A stretch of 64,000 nucleotides of DNA from Plasmopara viticola. Its lineage: Eukaryota > Oomycota > Peronosporomycetes > Peronosporales > Peronosporaceae. The notes beneath the pieces were generated by a model. The model was not told where the DNA came from, ran no database searches, and was given only the letters and a program-made list of their open reading frames with translations. The number at the start of each line of letters is the position of its first letter. The stretch's first letter is position 1. Positions 39,035 through 50,318 of the stretch are shown here, one piece after another. The stretch lies in assembly GCA_001695595.3 (NCBI GenBank), contig MBPM02000057.1, positions 476,282 through 540,281 on the forward strand, written 5' to 3'. A program made the translations under genes and the position numbers.

Positions 39035-39430
39035 CACTATTAAATTTTTGGCAGTGTAGCGTAGGTAAAGCTGTACAACTTTTACTCTATCTGGGTCTGC
39101 TTAGGCCACATGACTACTTACAAATTAGCCATAGACTTTGTCTTCCTCTGCCGCAAAGACACAATTGTTGAAATCGTTATATAAATGAAGCGTTCTAATG
39201 ACCTCAAATACTCGATTTGTGACGCTTAAATCAGTCTCCAGAGCCGACTACATTCTTACCGAGCGGCTATAGACAAATAAATTGCCAAAGTATGCCTGGG
39301 TGAAAGCCCATCATGGTCAAAATTATTGTGTGACTAGATTTGACCACGTCGTCATAGCATTAGATAGCCTTTGTAAGTTTACCAAATACTCCTATAAAAT
39401 ACTGCTAGACCTCGTGAGGGGTATATCCAA
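39035..39430 (-). pseudogene. Decayed Ty3/Gypsy reverse-transcriptase fragment
   Basis: On the minus strand the segment reads through FGNLFVYSRS, ETDLSVTNRVFEVIRTLHLY, NNCVFAAEEDKVYG and ADPDRVKVVQL, interrupted by several in-frame stops. This follows the order of the Gypsy reverse-transcriptase palm and thumb: the strand after the catalytic YxDD, the helix with HRVLEVLR-type residues, the KCxFAA strand, then the G-x-ADPxKV motif. The YxDD box itself is not preserved. There are no intact flanking genes or LTRs. The identification rests on motif order and is an old, inactive remnant. Confidence 0.7.
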
Positions 39431-42039
39431 CTTTTTAACTCGGATTTGCTTAGATTAATGCACTAATCAAGTGCACTGTACATAAAGCACCGCACATCTT
39501 TTAAAGCAACGCATATTTCTTGAAATTGTTGTCTGTGCATGGGGTACAGTTGTGCCCTTCAGCTTAAAATGAGCATTCGATAATCGCCTCTATCTGTTTG
39601 ATTTTATGAGCCGCAGAAGTCAGTCACGAGTGAGGTATTCCAACCCCCATATTAAGCCAGCCTTTGCTTCATTGACAAGAAAGGGAACATATCGCTCTTA
39701 AATTGATGGACGTGTGACTTTGTGCTTGACATGAGGTCGATCCCGTGCTAAGTTCGTTCAACAGGAGAATATTTCGACGATATTTCGCATCATAGTAGTT
39801 CTCAAAACAAAAAACACTGAATCTAAAAGACTCTTTATAATCTCTGAATTTATGCACATCGCACGCTGCCGGTGAGGACAGATTAAAGACATTTTCGTCA
39901 AGGCCTGAGATGCAGTACTTATTTTAAAGTTTCTTTTTTTACAAACATCACTTCTATGAAATATTACTTTTAACTTGCTAGCTTCAAGCCTTCTTAAATT
40001 TAAGTAGGTCCGATATCCCTGATAAGGCTTCCAATTTGGACACGCCTGCAGTGACGCAAAGGTGTTTCTAACTGTCAACCTTATGAGAGGATAAGGTTCA
40101 TTTGCAGTCAAAGAACGCATCCCCGATCTTGTCGTGTGGGGTAATTATCCCACGAGCGAAATGATGCTACTCCTTTTTGATTTATAGTTCGCCTCATCCC
40201 TGTGTAGGTATGTTACCTGCTTGCAGAATCTTGCTATCCGCACTTATAATTTACTGTAAATATATGCCATACAAATTTATAGGGACACTTTTGCGTGTTT
40301 AACAACCAATACTACCAGTGGAGCTTAATTACCCGCTAAGAAGAAATTTAAAGACGTCGTCACCTCATGAGACTAAAACCTTTAATTTACATCGTGTTTA
40401 TTTCGAACGTAGGTGTTATTTTGGACAACCAGGAGACTCACCAATGCGCTGCTTCCCAGAAGCGCCTATGGCCGCAATCTGCCATTCAATCTAGAGCTCA
40501 CACTTTCTAAATCGCAGCAATACTAGAGTTTAAATATACTTGTCTATATGACGATCAATACATCATTAATTTATTGTCGAATCCTGTACTTTTTACAAGC
40601 AGGTCGGTAACGTTCCTAGAAACATCTAAGACCGTACCATTAGTGGAGTGAAGTAAACCAACACCAGTCAACATAATTTGGGGAGCTTTAAACATATGCT
40701 AGTGCGCTGAGTTTTTAAGTTTGTCGGTATCTACCAAGACTCAAAGTGCTAATAACGTGCACATTTGCGCTCACCACCACTACCGAATTTTCTTTCAAAA
40801 GCTGTCAAGACTCTAAAGTCGCACTTCCCATCATATTTATCAGCCACACACTCAAAAGGGACTTAGGTATATTCAGGAACACTATATATCTGAGGATGCG
40901 ACACGTGTCAATAATCTTTGGGGGCCCTTAGGCGAAACGTATCTCTATTATACCCCTTTAGGGCACACGGAACATGTGGCCTTGCTTTTTGCAATCATTT
41001 TGGTAGACATTGCTTTTCACGGCACTACTTGAATTAATTAAGGTACGACTTGAGTCAGCAAGTCCACATACGCTGCTCCGAGTAGCCACCAACCTCACGG
41101 CATTCTGGATTAGCAAGCCTATTTTTAAGTGGACTCGTCTTGAATAGCAATCATATAGCTTCTTCGACCATCGCTGCGTGACTCAAATCTATTTCATATG
41201 AGACGATTCGATTATCTACTAGCACATTTTCCTTAAAATGTTCGGGAAGTGGAGCCTTAGTGGTGAAGTCCATTGACTCTCATCTATTATTTCTATATCC
41301 ATGAAGTTTTTGCTTCCTTTGAATATAAGCACGGGCTGTCGATACTTGAAGTTTGCAGCTTTTCCTTCTGTGTGATCATGAGACACAATGTACTCAGCCA
41401 AAATTGTTTTACGAGCTTTGAATGCTTAGAAAGTGCTTACACGGCGCGCACCTAGCCATCTAATATTGAAGCCATTAGTGTTGCCGCCTTGATACCTGAT
41501 TCATTTCGAGAAAAGCTCTAAATCAGAAGATTTTGACTTTAAAACAAACGTCGAAGCCGTTGAACTCACCGACAGATCTCTCCAGTAGGCGCTGTATCGA
41601 AATTGCACAGAGCACAAGCTCTACTGATAAAGTTCGAATGCCGTGAAGCGTAAAAGCTACTTGGCAGCTAGAAGGGCTGCAAACTCAGTCGCATCCTTCG
41701 ATTTAAAAGCCAGCACACATTCTAAAAAGTGCATTCTTTTAGCTTTTTTGGATGTCTTCTTTTAGTCTTTATCTTCGGCGTATTCCGAATGGATTGCCAC
41801 CTTACATTCACAGCCGACATTGCAGACTCGTAGCCGAAGCTATAAATTCGTCACCGATATTCGTTGTTACAAGAATAAATGTGTGTGCTTAAGTAGCCGT
41901 TATCGCATCACGAAGAAAGTAATTTTAAAACAAAGTCACCACCGTACGATCAGTAGTAACCGAAAACGGCAGTAGACTTTGCGATCGTGTCTTCTGCCGT
42001 GGCTAAATTGATGTCTGACGGAGGCGTAAAAACAGTTAC

Positions 42040-42260
42040 CCATGGTCGAAGTAGTCGTTGTCGTGACTGTAATGCCCAAAACGCAGTCATCGTAGTCCAT
42101 GTCGCATTGGTAGTATTAACCATAGTTCTTGTGTTCGCAGCCCTTATGTAGTTCTTGTTTTTATAGGTGTGGGCGTAAGGAACGTGGCCGTAGTTCTTGT
42201 CGCCATAATTTTTGTGGCCATAGTCCTCTCCATTGTAGCTGTAGTCAGACGCTTTAGTGG
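42040..42260 (-). pseudogene. Gly/Tyr-rich repeat-protein fragment
   Basis: The minus strand encodes tandem short repeats of the type YGHKNYGDKNYGH, preceded by DYSYNGED and followed, after a frameshift, by another HKNYG. Stops lie both upstream and downstream. Repeats of this type occur in secreted or structural wall proteins, but no signal peptide or complete reading frame remains. This is most likely a broken gene fragment just upstream of the CXC gene. Confidence 0.4.
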
Positions 42261-42584
42261 CTCCGTGAGATTAAGCAGCTTAACTTTAGCCGGCTAATGT
42301 ATAACAGAATTAATAATATATCTTATTCCTTTAGTAGGGACGCAGATTTCTCAATGCGTGTAGGATCATATGAGTAGTTGTTTTTATGTGACCGCAACAA
42401 TTATTAACTTTATGTAGCGTCGGGTCCGCTTTCCATTGTATCGAGGCTTTATTTAAAAGATTACGCAACCGGTACACTAACGATGAGCATCTGGTTGCAA
42501 TATAAAAACAAGACCAAGAAACCGGTACTATCGGTTCTGCAATTTCATTTAAAGTTCTATCGGTATGTCTCAAATTTGGCGAAG

Positions 42585-44624
42585 ATGGACGCGAGCCAGA
42601 AGTCAGCGCGCCGTCCACTGTGCGAGTTAGAAGTGGAGATGCAGCACATGCTACAGTTCCTAGATACATCGCTCATTACACCACCGTCTGGATGCGATCT
42701 TTCATCACAGCAGAAGCAAATGGATCCCCAGCTGCATCGACGAGGACATCAACAGCAACTCACACCCGAGCATCTGCGCGATCTGGCGGCATTACAGGAA
42801 ACGGAAGAACGATCAGGATGTAATGATTTGGGTGAAGTGATCGAGTTGTTGGGGTCGCTTGACGCTAATGACATTCCAAGCCAGGTGCCGTTGCACCAGC
42901 AGCAACAACACCGGCATCGAGGCGCACTGAAAAGTGGCAATGTCGGCACTGGACAATCGCAGTCGGCAGCATCCGGGGATTGTGTGTCGCAAAAGGTGCA
43001 ACTCCCTCGATCAACTTTGGTGAGTTGCAATCACAGCGCGGTGGAGAATATTTCACCAGCTGGCCTGCTTAACGGCCCGTCCATGTCGCCTGCCACGATT
43101 AACTGGCTGCAAACGCTCGTGCCTTCGACGAGTAGCGAAAGCCTGACAGGTCTTATTTCCCCTGCTGCGCTTCACAGTGTCGGAAGTGGCTCCGCATCTA
43201 ATTTAGATGAAATCGGAGAGACTGTCGTTGGCACTGGATTAAATTGCCAAGCAGACGACATTACGGGGAAGAAGCGCGACGGGCTAAGTCGGTGCGGTTT
43301 GCTGTGTATATTACATACAGAATACAACTAGGTCGATTGATTGTGAATAATTGTGCCACTGTTTAGAACGCCGTCTTGCGAAATCATTGATTGGAAAGCT
43401 TACAATGAGTCCTGCGCTGAGAATAAGCCGAATGGACCGGTAAAGTGGCGAGTAATACCTCAGCACGGGCCACATGCTGCTGATCTAGCAATTAATGGTA
43501 ATTTGAGTACTAGCATGGATTCCAAGCTTCCACTTGCACGTTCAGTGTCGACAAATGGTGCCGATGCATCTGAGTTAAGCGCACAGCAGCAAATGTACCT
43601 GGCCGCCAGGAAGATGGCAGAAGACAAAAATAAGCGAAAAGCAATTGTATCACCGGAGTACGTTCAGTACGGCGACGCGGTCGTAGCGGCTGCTTCTTCA
43701 GTGTCACAAGATCCCGTTAGCAGCTTGAAAATTACACCCGGATCGAAACAATACGCGACAAAAGTTGCAGAGCCATCCGGCCGACGCCCTTATAAAAAAT
43801 ATTTGCACCATACTATAGTGAGCGCTGAAGTAGACATGCTGGTGCAGCAGCAACAGCCACAAAATCAGAATGGCATCACACATTTACCAGCAGCTTCATA
43901 TCTTGGTGGAAAAGGCGATCTTGTGCGCTGCAAATGCACGGGAAAATGTCGCAATGCTCGTTGCGCGTGCGTTAAAGTGGGACTAGTATGTGGTCACCGA
44001 TGCAAGTGCGTGAGCTGTGCAAATCCATTTGAGCCAATGGCACGCGAGGGCATAGACATTCAGCTGGTAGTGCGTGACATCTGCTTGATGCAGCACCTTT
44101 CCAAAATCAAGGATATGCAAGAATTGCTCGACTCGACGGTAAGTTACGAGTGCTGCGAAGGAGGCGGTGGCGTTGTTCAAGTAAAACACACTATTGAGAA
44201 CGGGTTTGCCTGTCCTCATTGTAGCACAGAATTTACATATTCGTGGTGCAACAATCGTCTGTGTCCTGACGCAAAAAAGCCGCGCCGCCATTGTGCCAAG
44301 TGTCGCCGGTGTGTTGACCACCGTAGCCAGCACTGTAACATGTGCAACCACTGCTACTTCGCCGGTGTAGCCAACAGCTTCCGTTGTAATTGCCACTCAG
44401 CAAACAATGGGAGTGGATCAAGAACACGAACAGTATTACCGAATCCAGTGCCTCGAGGGCCTTCTATTACCCAAATCGGAAAAAATGGTAAGGAAAAGGA
44501 AGTCACACGTTTGGACGCTATTGGTATAGCGGCCAGAAGCTCTGCTCGTGAAAAATCTGACGAAAATAGTGATATAAAAGCGGAAGCGGAAGATGAGTGT
44601 GATGAGTCATGCAAGATGCAGTAA
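42585..44624 (+). CDS. Tesmin/TSO1-like CXC protein with extra Cys-rich zinc domain
   Basis: Two exons, 42585-43303 and 43367-44624, with a 63-bp intron in phase 2, give 658 aa; an in-frame ATG at 42483 would add 34 residues, but Met at 42585 (MDASQKSARRPL) is the likelier start. Alternative donors 20 bp or less upstream are possible. The N-terminal half is Gln/Ser-rich and disordered. The CXC domain reads RCKCTGKCRNARCACVKVGL and VCGHRCKCVSCANPF, one Cys-rich repeat of the tesmin family, which binds CHR-type DNA in cell-cycle regulators. A second Cys/His cluster follows (CPHC, CNNRLC, HCAKCRRC, HCNMCNHC, RCNCHS) and probably binds several zinc ions. Most tesmin proteins have two CXC repeats, so this pairing is unusual. 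Nuclear DNA binding is inferred. Confidence 0.85.
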
Positions 44625-44698
44625 TTTACTTTATTAATCAAACTTCGTATGGTGCAGAGCTAATGTAGATACATATAAACAAGTAATTGCTTACAAAC

Positions 44699-45578
44699 TC
44701 AAAAGATCAAGGTAGCAGCAGTAACTACTATAGCGGCCCACGAAATAACAAGACCACCACTTTGTGCAAAGTTTTCAAGGCTTGGCGTGCATACAACAAG
44801 GGGCATTCCCGTATCTGGATCAACAGCGTTGTCTTTGAATGGTGAGCCTGGGAATGGCGCTCGATAGTACACTTTCTTCTGATCCTAAACACACGATTAG
44901 TTTAGCATATATTTACTCGGGAGTTATTACTTGACACTTGAAGTTACTTACAACCCACGTAGTACTGATCTCGGCCGAACGAGCGTTAACGTACTTAGGA
45001 TCTCCACATCGCCACAGGTCTTTCGTGTACTGACAAGACGTCATGAAATTTTCACACACACTTCGACATAAAAGCAAACTTCGACCCTCCGAGTCACAAC
45101 GGGGAAAATTAAGCCAACAGAAGTAATTACGGAAGGCATTTTCACAATCCAAATTATCTGTGAAGCGCGGCGTGATAGCGCGAGAGCCACCCCACTCGTC
45201 CGTGTTGTCGTCTGCCATTGTGGTAGTTGTCTCGTAACTCTTGCGCTGAGTGACAATTTTATTAAATAATTGCTCCACAAAGCGATCCTTGGAAAGTGCT
45301 GAGTGGTTGTACCAAATATTTTGATATCGAGGAAGACACGCCGTATACGGTATTACTGCCTTGCAAAATGGCAATAGTAGGTCGAAGTCGGTTGGCTCCA
45401 TGCACACTCCCGTGTCCGCACTATTAAGCATGCATGTATCGATGGGCGCGAGCATATGATAAACCAGGCACAGCCTATATGCATAGTACCATTGCTTACT
45501 GCTCATGGAGCTTGACTTAAAATGCATACATTTTCGGATCTTAATTCTGAAAATCATGAAGGATTTGCACGAAAGCAT
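44699..45578 (-). CDS. Cysteine-rich frizzled-like protein with GPI-anchor-type C-terminus
   Basis: Two exons, 45578-44952 and 44884-44699, separated by a 67-bp GT-AG intron (donor GTAAGT), phase 0. The body carries spaced cysteines in a frizzled-like order: FCKAVIPYTACLPRYQN, NYFCWLNFPRCDSEGRS, LLLCRSVCENFMTSC and WRCGDPKYV. The protein ends with a small-residue site (SGG) and a hydrophobic tail (LVISWAAIVVTAATLIF) followed at once by the stop, the pattern of a GPI-attachment signal. It is probably an extracellular, membrane-anchored protein. The N-terminus is uncertain: Met45506 (MSSKQWYYAYRLCLVYHML) has a weak signal-like segment, and an extra 5' exon is possible. The gene converges on the CXC gene. 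Confidence 0.72.
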
Positions 45579-46978
45579 GGAGTGACTTTTTAACAACCAA
45601 TGAGAACATCTCTTCGTATTTGCAGGAATGTGATAAGGTCACACAGCACGGACGCATAAATGATCTTCCGGTTACAAAGATATACGATCTTCCGGCAACG
45701 ATCGTACACCCTCACGTTACTAATTTGCTTATTACAATATTATACTTTTGGTCCTACTATAGTTATGTATATGTACTAGAATCAAACACACGAATCGGCA
45801 TAAATATCGATGGGTTTCTGTCGTGCACCAGGAGCCACCATTCCTTTGGAAATCCCTTAACGGGAAGCCAGCTTTTGACACAATGCTCGGCTTTATGAAA
45901 CAGCCCCCGAAATAGATTTGAATTACATTTAATAGGGGAGGGATGTTTGTACTTATCACTCACAAAAAAATTACATGTCGGTTTGGTCAAAACGATAAAC
46001 AAAGTGGCAGGAAAGAAAGTTACTGTCGGTCAAATTATCGTACGATGATAAAGCCAGCTCTTACAATATTGTCTTTGGCTTAAAAGGTGCCTCTTCATCA
46101 AAACAGATTACTGTGCCTAATGCTGTGCCATTTATCAAAGTTACGCTCACAATAAAGGCTGCGTGTAACAAAATCACACGATCGCAGTTTGTGTCACACT
46201 AGCTGATGGTATCGCTACTTTGCGTGACACGTTTCCTGCTTCAAAAGCAGAATAATTACTCCAAAAACTGTTTTGTTCTGATGGTCTCACTTGTACAATT
46301 CGAAAGTGTTTAGAAGTCTAGGAGACCTACAAGAGGGTCAAACATGTGGCCAGACGTCAACTCCTTTACAGAGCCTACAAATACCGGCAGATGTTCGAAG
46401 CTCATAAGACTCGGTTTAAACCTTCTTCCGACAGAAGCTAATGACTGCGCAGGCATTGTGTTCTTCGTGTGTTGTCTGAGCATGGTGCACTTCGACCTTG
46501 TTCCAGCTAGTAAAATCGAGAATTAAGCACCAAGATTTCTTACAAATACGGTATTTAAGACCCGTGCATGTATAAGACTGCGAAAGACGATGTTATATTC
46601 TGCTCGTAAGTGTCAAACGTATTTTTTGTTGTGGTACTCTGAAAGGATCATACAATACTTTATTGCAAAAGCGTTCATGTATCAAAGGGTTATTAAGACT
46701 TGTCGGCCCGAAAACTTGCGCCTTAGTTCATATACTGTGCACTGAGTTTTCAAGCAGATATTTAATCCGTTCCGTCTGACCATACCTCTGAAAGTGGTGT
46801 CCTGTTGTCATTAGCAAGAAAATTCCAATTATTTAAACACCTTTTGCCTAAACGATGCGATAACGGCGAATTTCTATCCGAAACTATCGTGTCCGACTGT
46901 TACCTATCCTAGCAGCCTTGAATGGCGCCTTTAGCGCGTACATTTGGTCACGCAGGAGCGGCCGCTTTTATTAAAAAA

Positions 46979-47254
46979 TCACAGAAGTAAAGTGGTACCG
47001 GCCTTCTTCGGCGCTTTTTGACGCTTCACTTCCACGCGGAGAGTAATTTGCAGCTGAGGCATCATTCCGGGTGCCAAGTTTTCTGCGATGTAGGACGGAT
47101 ATTCTGCGCGTGGAAGTCGCTCTACCGACCCTGTATAGACTTCCGAAGGTCGTTGCAGTTTAATGCCAGAAGATTCTCGCAAAGGCAGTAATCTCTTAGA
47201 CCGTGTGTCAAGGTGTCTCCGTACACGCGCTTCGAGCGAAAATGTCCGGCGCAT
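46979..47254 (-). CDS. 91-codon ORF, unknown
   Basis: An ATG-started, unbroken minus-strand frame in a slightly GC-richer patch. It is basic (EVKRQKAPKKAGT near the end) and contains SVERLPRAEYPSYIAENL. No domain is recognised. It could be the last exon or a surviving fragment of a larger gene; the upstream minus-strand frame at 47571-47350 does not join it obviously. Confidence 0.3.
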   Translation of the reverse strand: MRRTFSLEARVRRHLDTRSKRLLPLRESSGIKLQRPSEVYTGSVERLPRAEYPSYIAENLAPGMMPQLQITLRVEVKRQKAPKKAGTTLLL

Positions 47255-47999
47255 AATTTTACATTATGCCAAAGCTGAGATTATACACCAAGTGAGCATA
47301 GATATTTCAAGTTCTCGGACAAAAAACAATATTTAATGTGGCAAAAGATCTAATTGTAATATCCTGAAGACTCACAAATCCAATATTGGCTCTCTAAACG
47401 AACCATGGTAGTGGTGGTATTCTCAGAACGGGTGGACATCTTACGAAGCATTACGACTGTTGAAATTCCGAGCCTTATCTGTGTCCTTAACACCTCTCTA
47501 AAGTAATGTTTTATTTTCGACCTTGCTGGTAAGGCGAGTACGTGTGGCCCTCCAACATCGAATTTTGCCACTTAAATGACCATAAATCCACGACGCCGAG
47601 TTTTTTTAACGACCATTAATGAAAAGCTAAAGGCACGCGCACAGCCGCCATAAGGTCATGTTGTAGCCATAATCAGATTGATTTTCTTACGAATGCTACG
47701 CGAGTAGTGGATTGCGGATAGCCTCGTGAAGTGCAAAGCAGGAAAGCGTAATGCTCGGCTACACGGCCTTCATTATTCAAAAGATCCGGTGGCTGGCGAG
47801 TCCCAAAGCTGGCCGCCCCTTGCGTTAGTAAAATTACGCATCAAAACTATCCGTGGAATATGCTGAGGAAAAATCACCACTTTCTTTCTAGGCCACAATA
47901 CTGTTGATCTCATCATTGAAGGCATCCATTGCTCATTGACTATGAGCTTTTCTGTCCTCGCAAGTAAATACTTTTGCATGGTCGGTAATTATGGCTTTA

Positions 48000-48331
48000 A
48001 GTTTAGCACAGTTTCTTGACGTTGAGGCCCTTTTAACAACAACATCACTAATCCAAGGCTTTGTTGGGCGAGTGCCTCCCAGAATGCTTGCACGGCTTTT
48101 AATCGTTTAATTGCTCGAAGTTGGAGGTGTCTGCGGATCGCCATTTGTGAGAGGACGATTTCCTTCCACGGTTGGGTATTTTTTTTCAAGTCATATTTGC
48201 TAGAGTGACTCTTTGGCGAGCGAGCCATCCACGCGAAGGCGCAACTTTTTTTGTGGGTGCACAGAGGCCATTTTGATGCGGAGACACCTTTGAATGCCAA
48301 AGCAATCTATTGGGAGCTGGCTTGGTCATAG
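48000..48331 (-). pseudogene. Possible linker-histone-like relic, copy A
   Basis: Minus-strand code with frame changes contains PWKEIVLSQMA followed by an amphipathic, Ala/Leu-rich region ending in LKGP. It resembles the start (PTWxEMV) and helices of the globular domain of histone H1. Its upstream flank matches that of copy B, including ATGACCAAGCC against ATGACCAAACC. Frames are broken, so no protein is expected. The histone identity is tentative; the duplication is firmer. Confidence 0.3.
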
Positions 48332-50040
48332 TTTATTGAACCGGCTGACTGCCGGCTTTCTTCACTCTCTTTTTAGTCATCAATATGAACAAACTAAATT
48401 TTCTTAAATGTCAAAAAAGATTGATGACACTAATTTCTCTTACTTGATGTTATTCAGTCTTAGTGAAGAAGGATGTAGCGGGCCGCTTCATAAAGCCAAG
48501 ACTTTGACTAGAAAGCCGACTCCTGCTAAGAGAAGGTTAAAAAATAGCGGCTCCGGATTACCTACTACGAATTACACACCGATTGTGTTCCAAATGAATC
48601 TTCTGGACTTTCATACCTTTTCGACCTGCTAGACCAAGAATCTCTTCGGAAGGTAATACATATGCCCACTTTTCCCTCCCCATAACGGCAAGATGGTCAT
48701 TGTTTTTCGCGGGCTCTGGCTTTTTTTTATGAACACAAGTCTTTGCTGCAGCCCAATCTAGATCCTCAGTTAGTGGACATCAACAGAGATGGTGCTCTAT
48801 TGACAGACAGAGCTATCAGGCATAAAAATCGGATGCTCATTCAAAGCCAATAGCGCGATTTTTTTTTTTGGCAAAGAAGTCAAAGCCGAGTGGTTTAATT
48901 ATCGATATCGACCGCAGCTGCATTGCAATAAGTTAGACATTGGTGTGCTCCACTAAAATGTGAATTTGAACTATTCGGTAAGAGTGGTTGTTCCGAACGG
49001 CGAAGGATTGAAATGCTATATACTTTCCAAGACACTTCGTGCTCCAAATAGCGACCATTTAGGCTGAGACAAAACATTCTTTTCGGCAATCACTATATTT
49101 GGTGATCACACATGTACAAGTGAGTAACAAAGTGTTTTTGTTTATAGTGTGCCTCCCGCGGCCCAAACGTCAGCTTCCTTACATAGCTTTTCAGAATTAG
49201 TGAGCTGCTGGAAGTTCATAAGCCTTGGCGATATCTTTAATTGTCCAAAGTTGATGGCAACACGATTATAGTGGTGTTCATGCTCCACCTCCTTTGTTCT
49301 ATCCAAACAAATTATAAAGCTCTTTATATATGCAATATTTTAAGACCATTGCCTCTCGGGTATAATGGTGTCAGATAGAGTTTGACAAATATTATTCCGA
49401 TAAATACCTACTTGTGGATTGCTCTGACATTCTGTATGAGGCCTTTCGCATGGGCAGTGAATCTGCCCCATACTCTAAAAGTATTATGGGTGATGAGTTG
49501 CTCTGCCAACGTTGTCATTATCCTGATGCTTCTCAGCGGTCCTTGCGGGTGAAGTGTCCGACAAGTGTTCACCATATCCATCGCCCAAAGGCGGAGGTGT
49601 CTATGAATCACAATGCGATGCAAAGCAATGGGCGCGCGAATTTGCTTAGCGGTGCGAGCCTTTCGAGTCTTGCCGAGGCGCAGCTTTTGTGGTAAAGGGT
49701 TTACTTACAGTCTTTGCAGACGCAGCCTTTGTTGCTAGCGCGTCCTCTATACAGGCGCAGCCTTAGACACAGATACCGATTTTGCTGCAGTGGAACCTGT
49801 GGAAGCCGAAGTAGCCTTCTTAGGCATGGTTTGGTCATTGCATATTGACCCGGCTGACTGACAGCTCTTTGCTGCCTGTTTGGTGATTATTATACTCAAA
49901 CCAACTTCAAAATTAAAGTCAGGAGTGATAAAAAGCGCTCATATCCAAGTATAACTGTAACGTACCGCTGCATAAAGCCGAGTTTTGGTGTAAACTTTTT
50001 GTATAATGGAGCCTTTCAATAGTGTGAGAACGCACCCCAC
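48332..50040 (-). repeat. Diverged direct duplication upstream of the two Lys/Ala-rich relics
   Basis: Segments 48332-48640 and 49830-50040 align in the same orientation. On the plus strand both read GGTCAT, then an ACCCGGCTGACTG or AACCGGCTGACTG block, then TCAT/GATTAT before a CAAAC run, and later CATAAAGCC. Together with the relics this implies a duplication of about 1.5 kb followed by decay. Confidence 0.5.
49408..49827 (-). pseudogene. Possible linker-histone-like relic, copy B
   Basis: The minus strand starts MPKKATSASTGSTAAKS, followed after stops by more Lys/Ala-rich code (TKAASAKT, TTKAAPRQ) and then LWAMDMVNTCRTL. A basic, Ala-rich N-terminus before an xxDMV-type helix is the layout of a linker histone H1. 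At least three in-frame stops break it. A retrotransposon gag is the alternative. Confidence 0.35.
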
Positions 50041-50318
50041 CGAGGTTGTTTCCATGCAAGTGCATTTACTAAAATTCGGTATTACAAAGTTGTGATTAAG
50101 TTAACTAAATGATCGTTGATCCTCCGTGCAAGGTACTGGTAACACTTTACAATGTCCTACGCTTCATTTGCTTGCCGATCGGGAAAGTCATGTGCCATAT
50201 ACTGTAGAAGCCGAGGACTATGTATAACGGTAGAAGGGGTAATGTTCATTCTGTTTGAGGAGGACAGAAGCTTCAAATATTATATTTTAATAAGTCAAAA
50301 GTTTGTTTTTTTGTCTCG

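Larger units (their letters stand above)
34993..42584. other. Gene-poor 7.6-kb stretch with retroelement remnants
   Basis: No intact gene. A GC-richer block at 35095-35370 differs in composition from its AT-rich flanks and is probably an old repeat. A SINE (36177-36521), a Gypsy reverse-transcriptase relic (about 39035-39430) and a Gly/Tyr-rich coding relic (about 42040-42260) are listed separately. A stretch at 36641-36700 weakly resembles 26101-26160 (shared TACGGTGC, TATGTGAA). The rest has stops in every frame and shows nothing I can name. Confidence 0.6.
45597..50318. other. Gene-poor 4.7-kb stretch with duplicated relics
   Basis: No intact gene is certain. A fragment near 45915-45945 matches the motif at 6610-6640. 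A duplicated segment pair (48332-48640 and 49830-50040) precedes two Lys/Ala-rich relics on the minus strand. Short T-runs and AT-rich sequence fill the rest, and frames on the plus strand are short and not recognisable. Confidence 0.55.
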
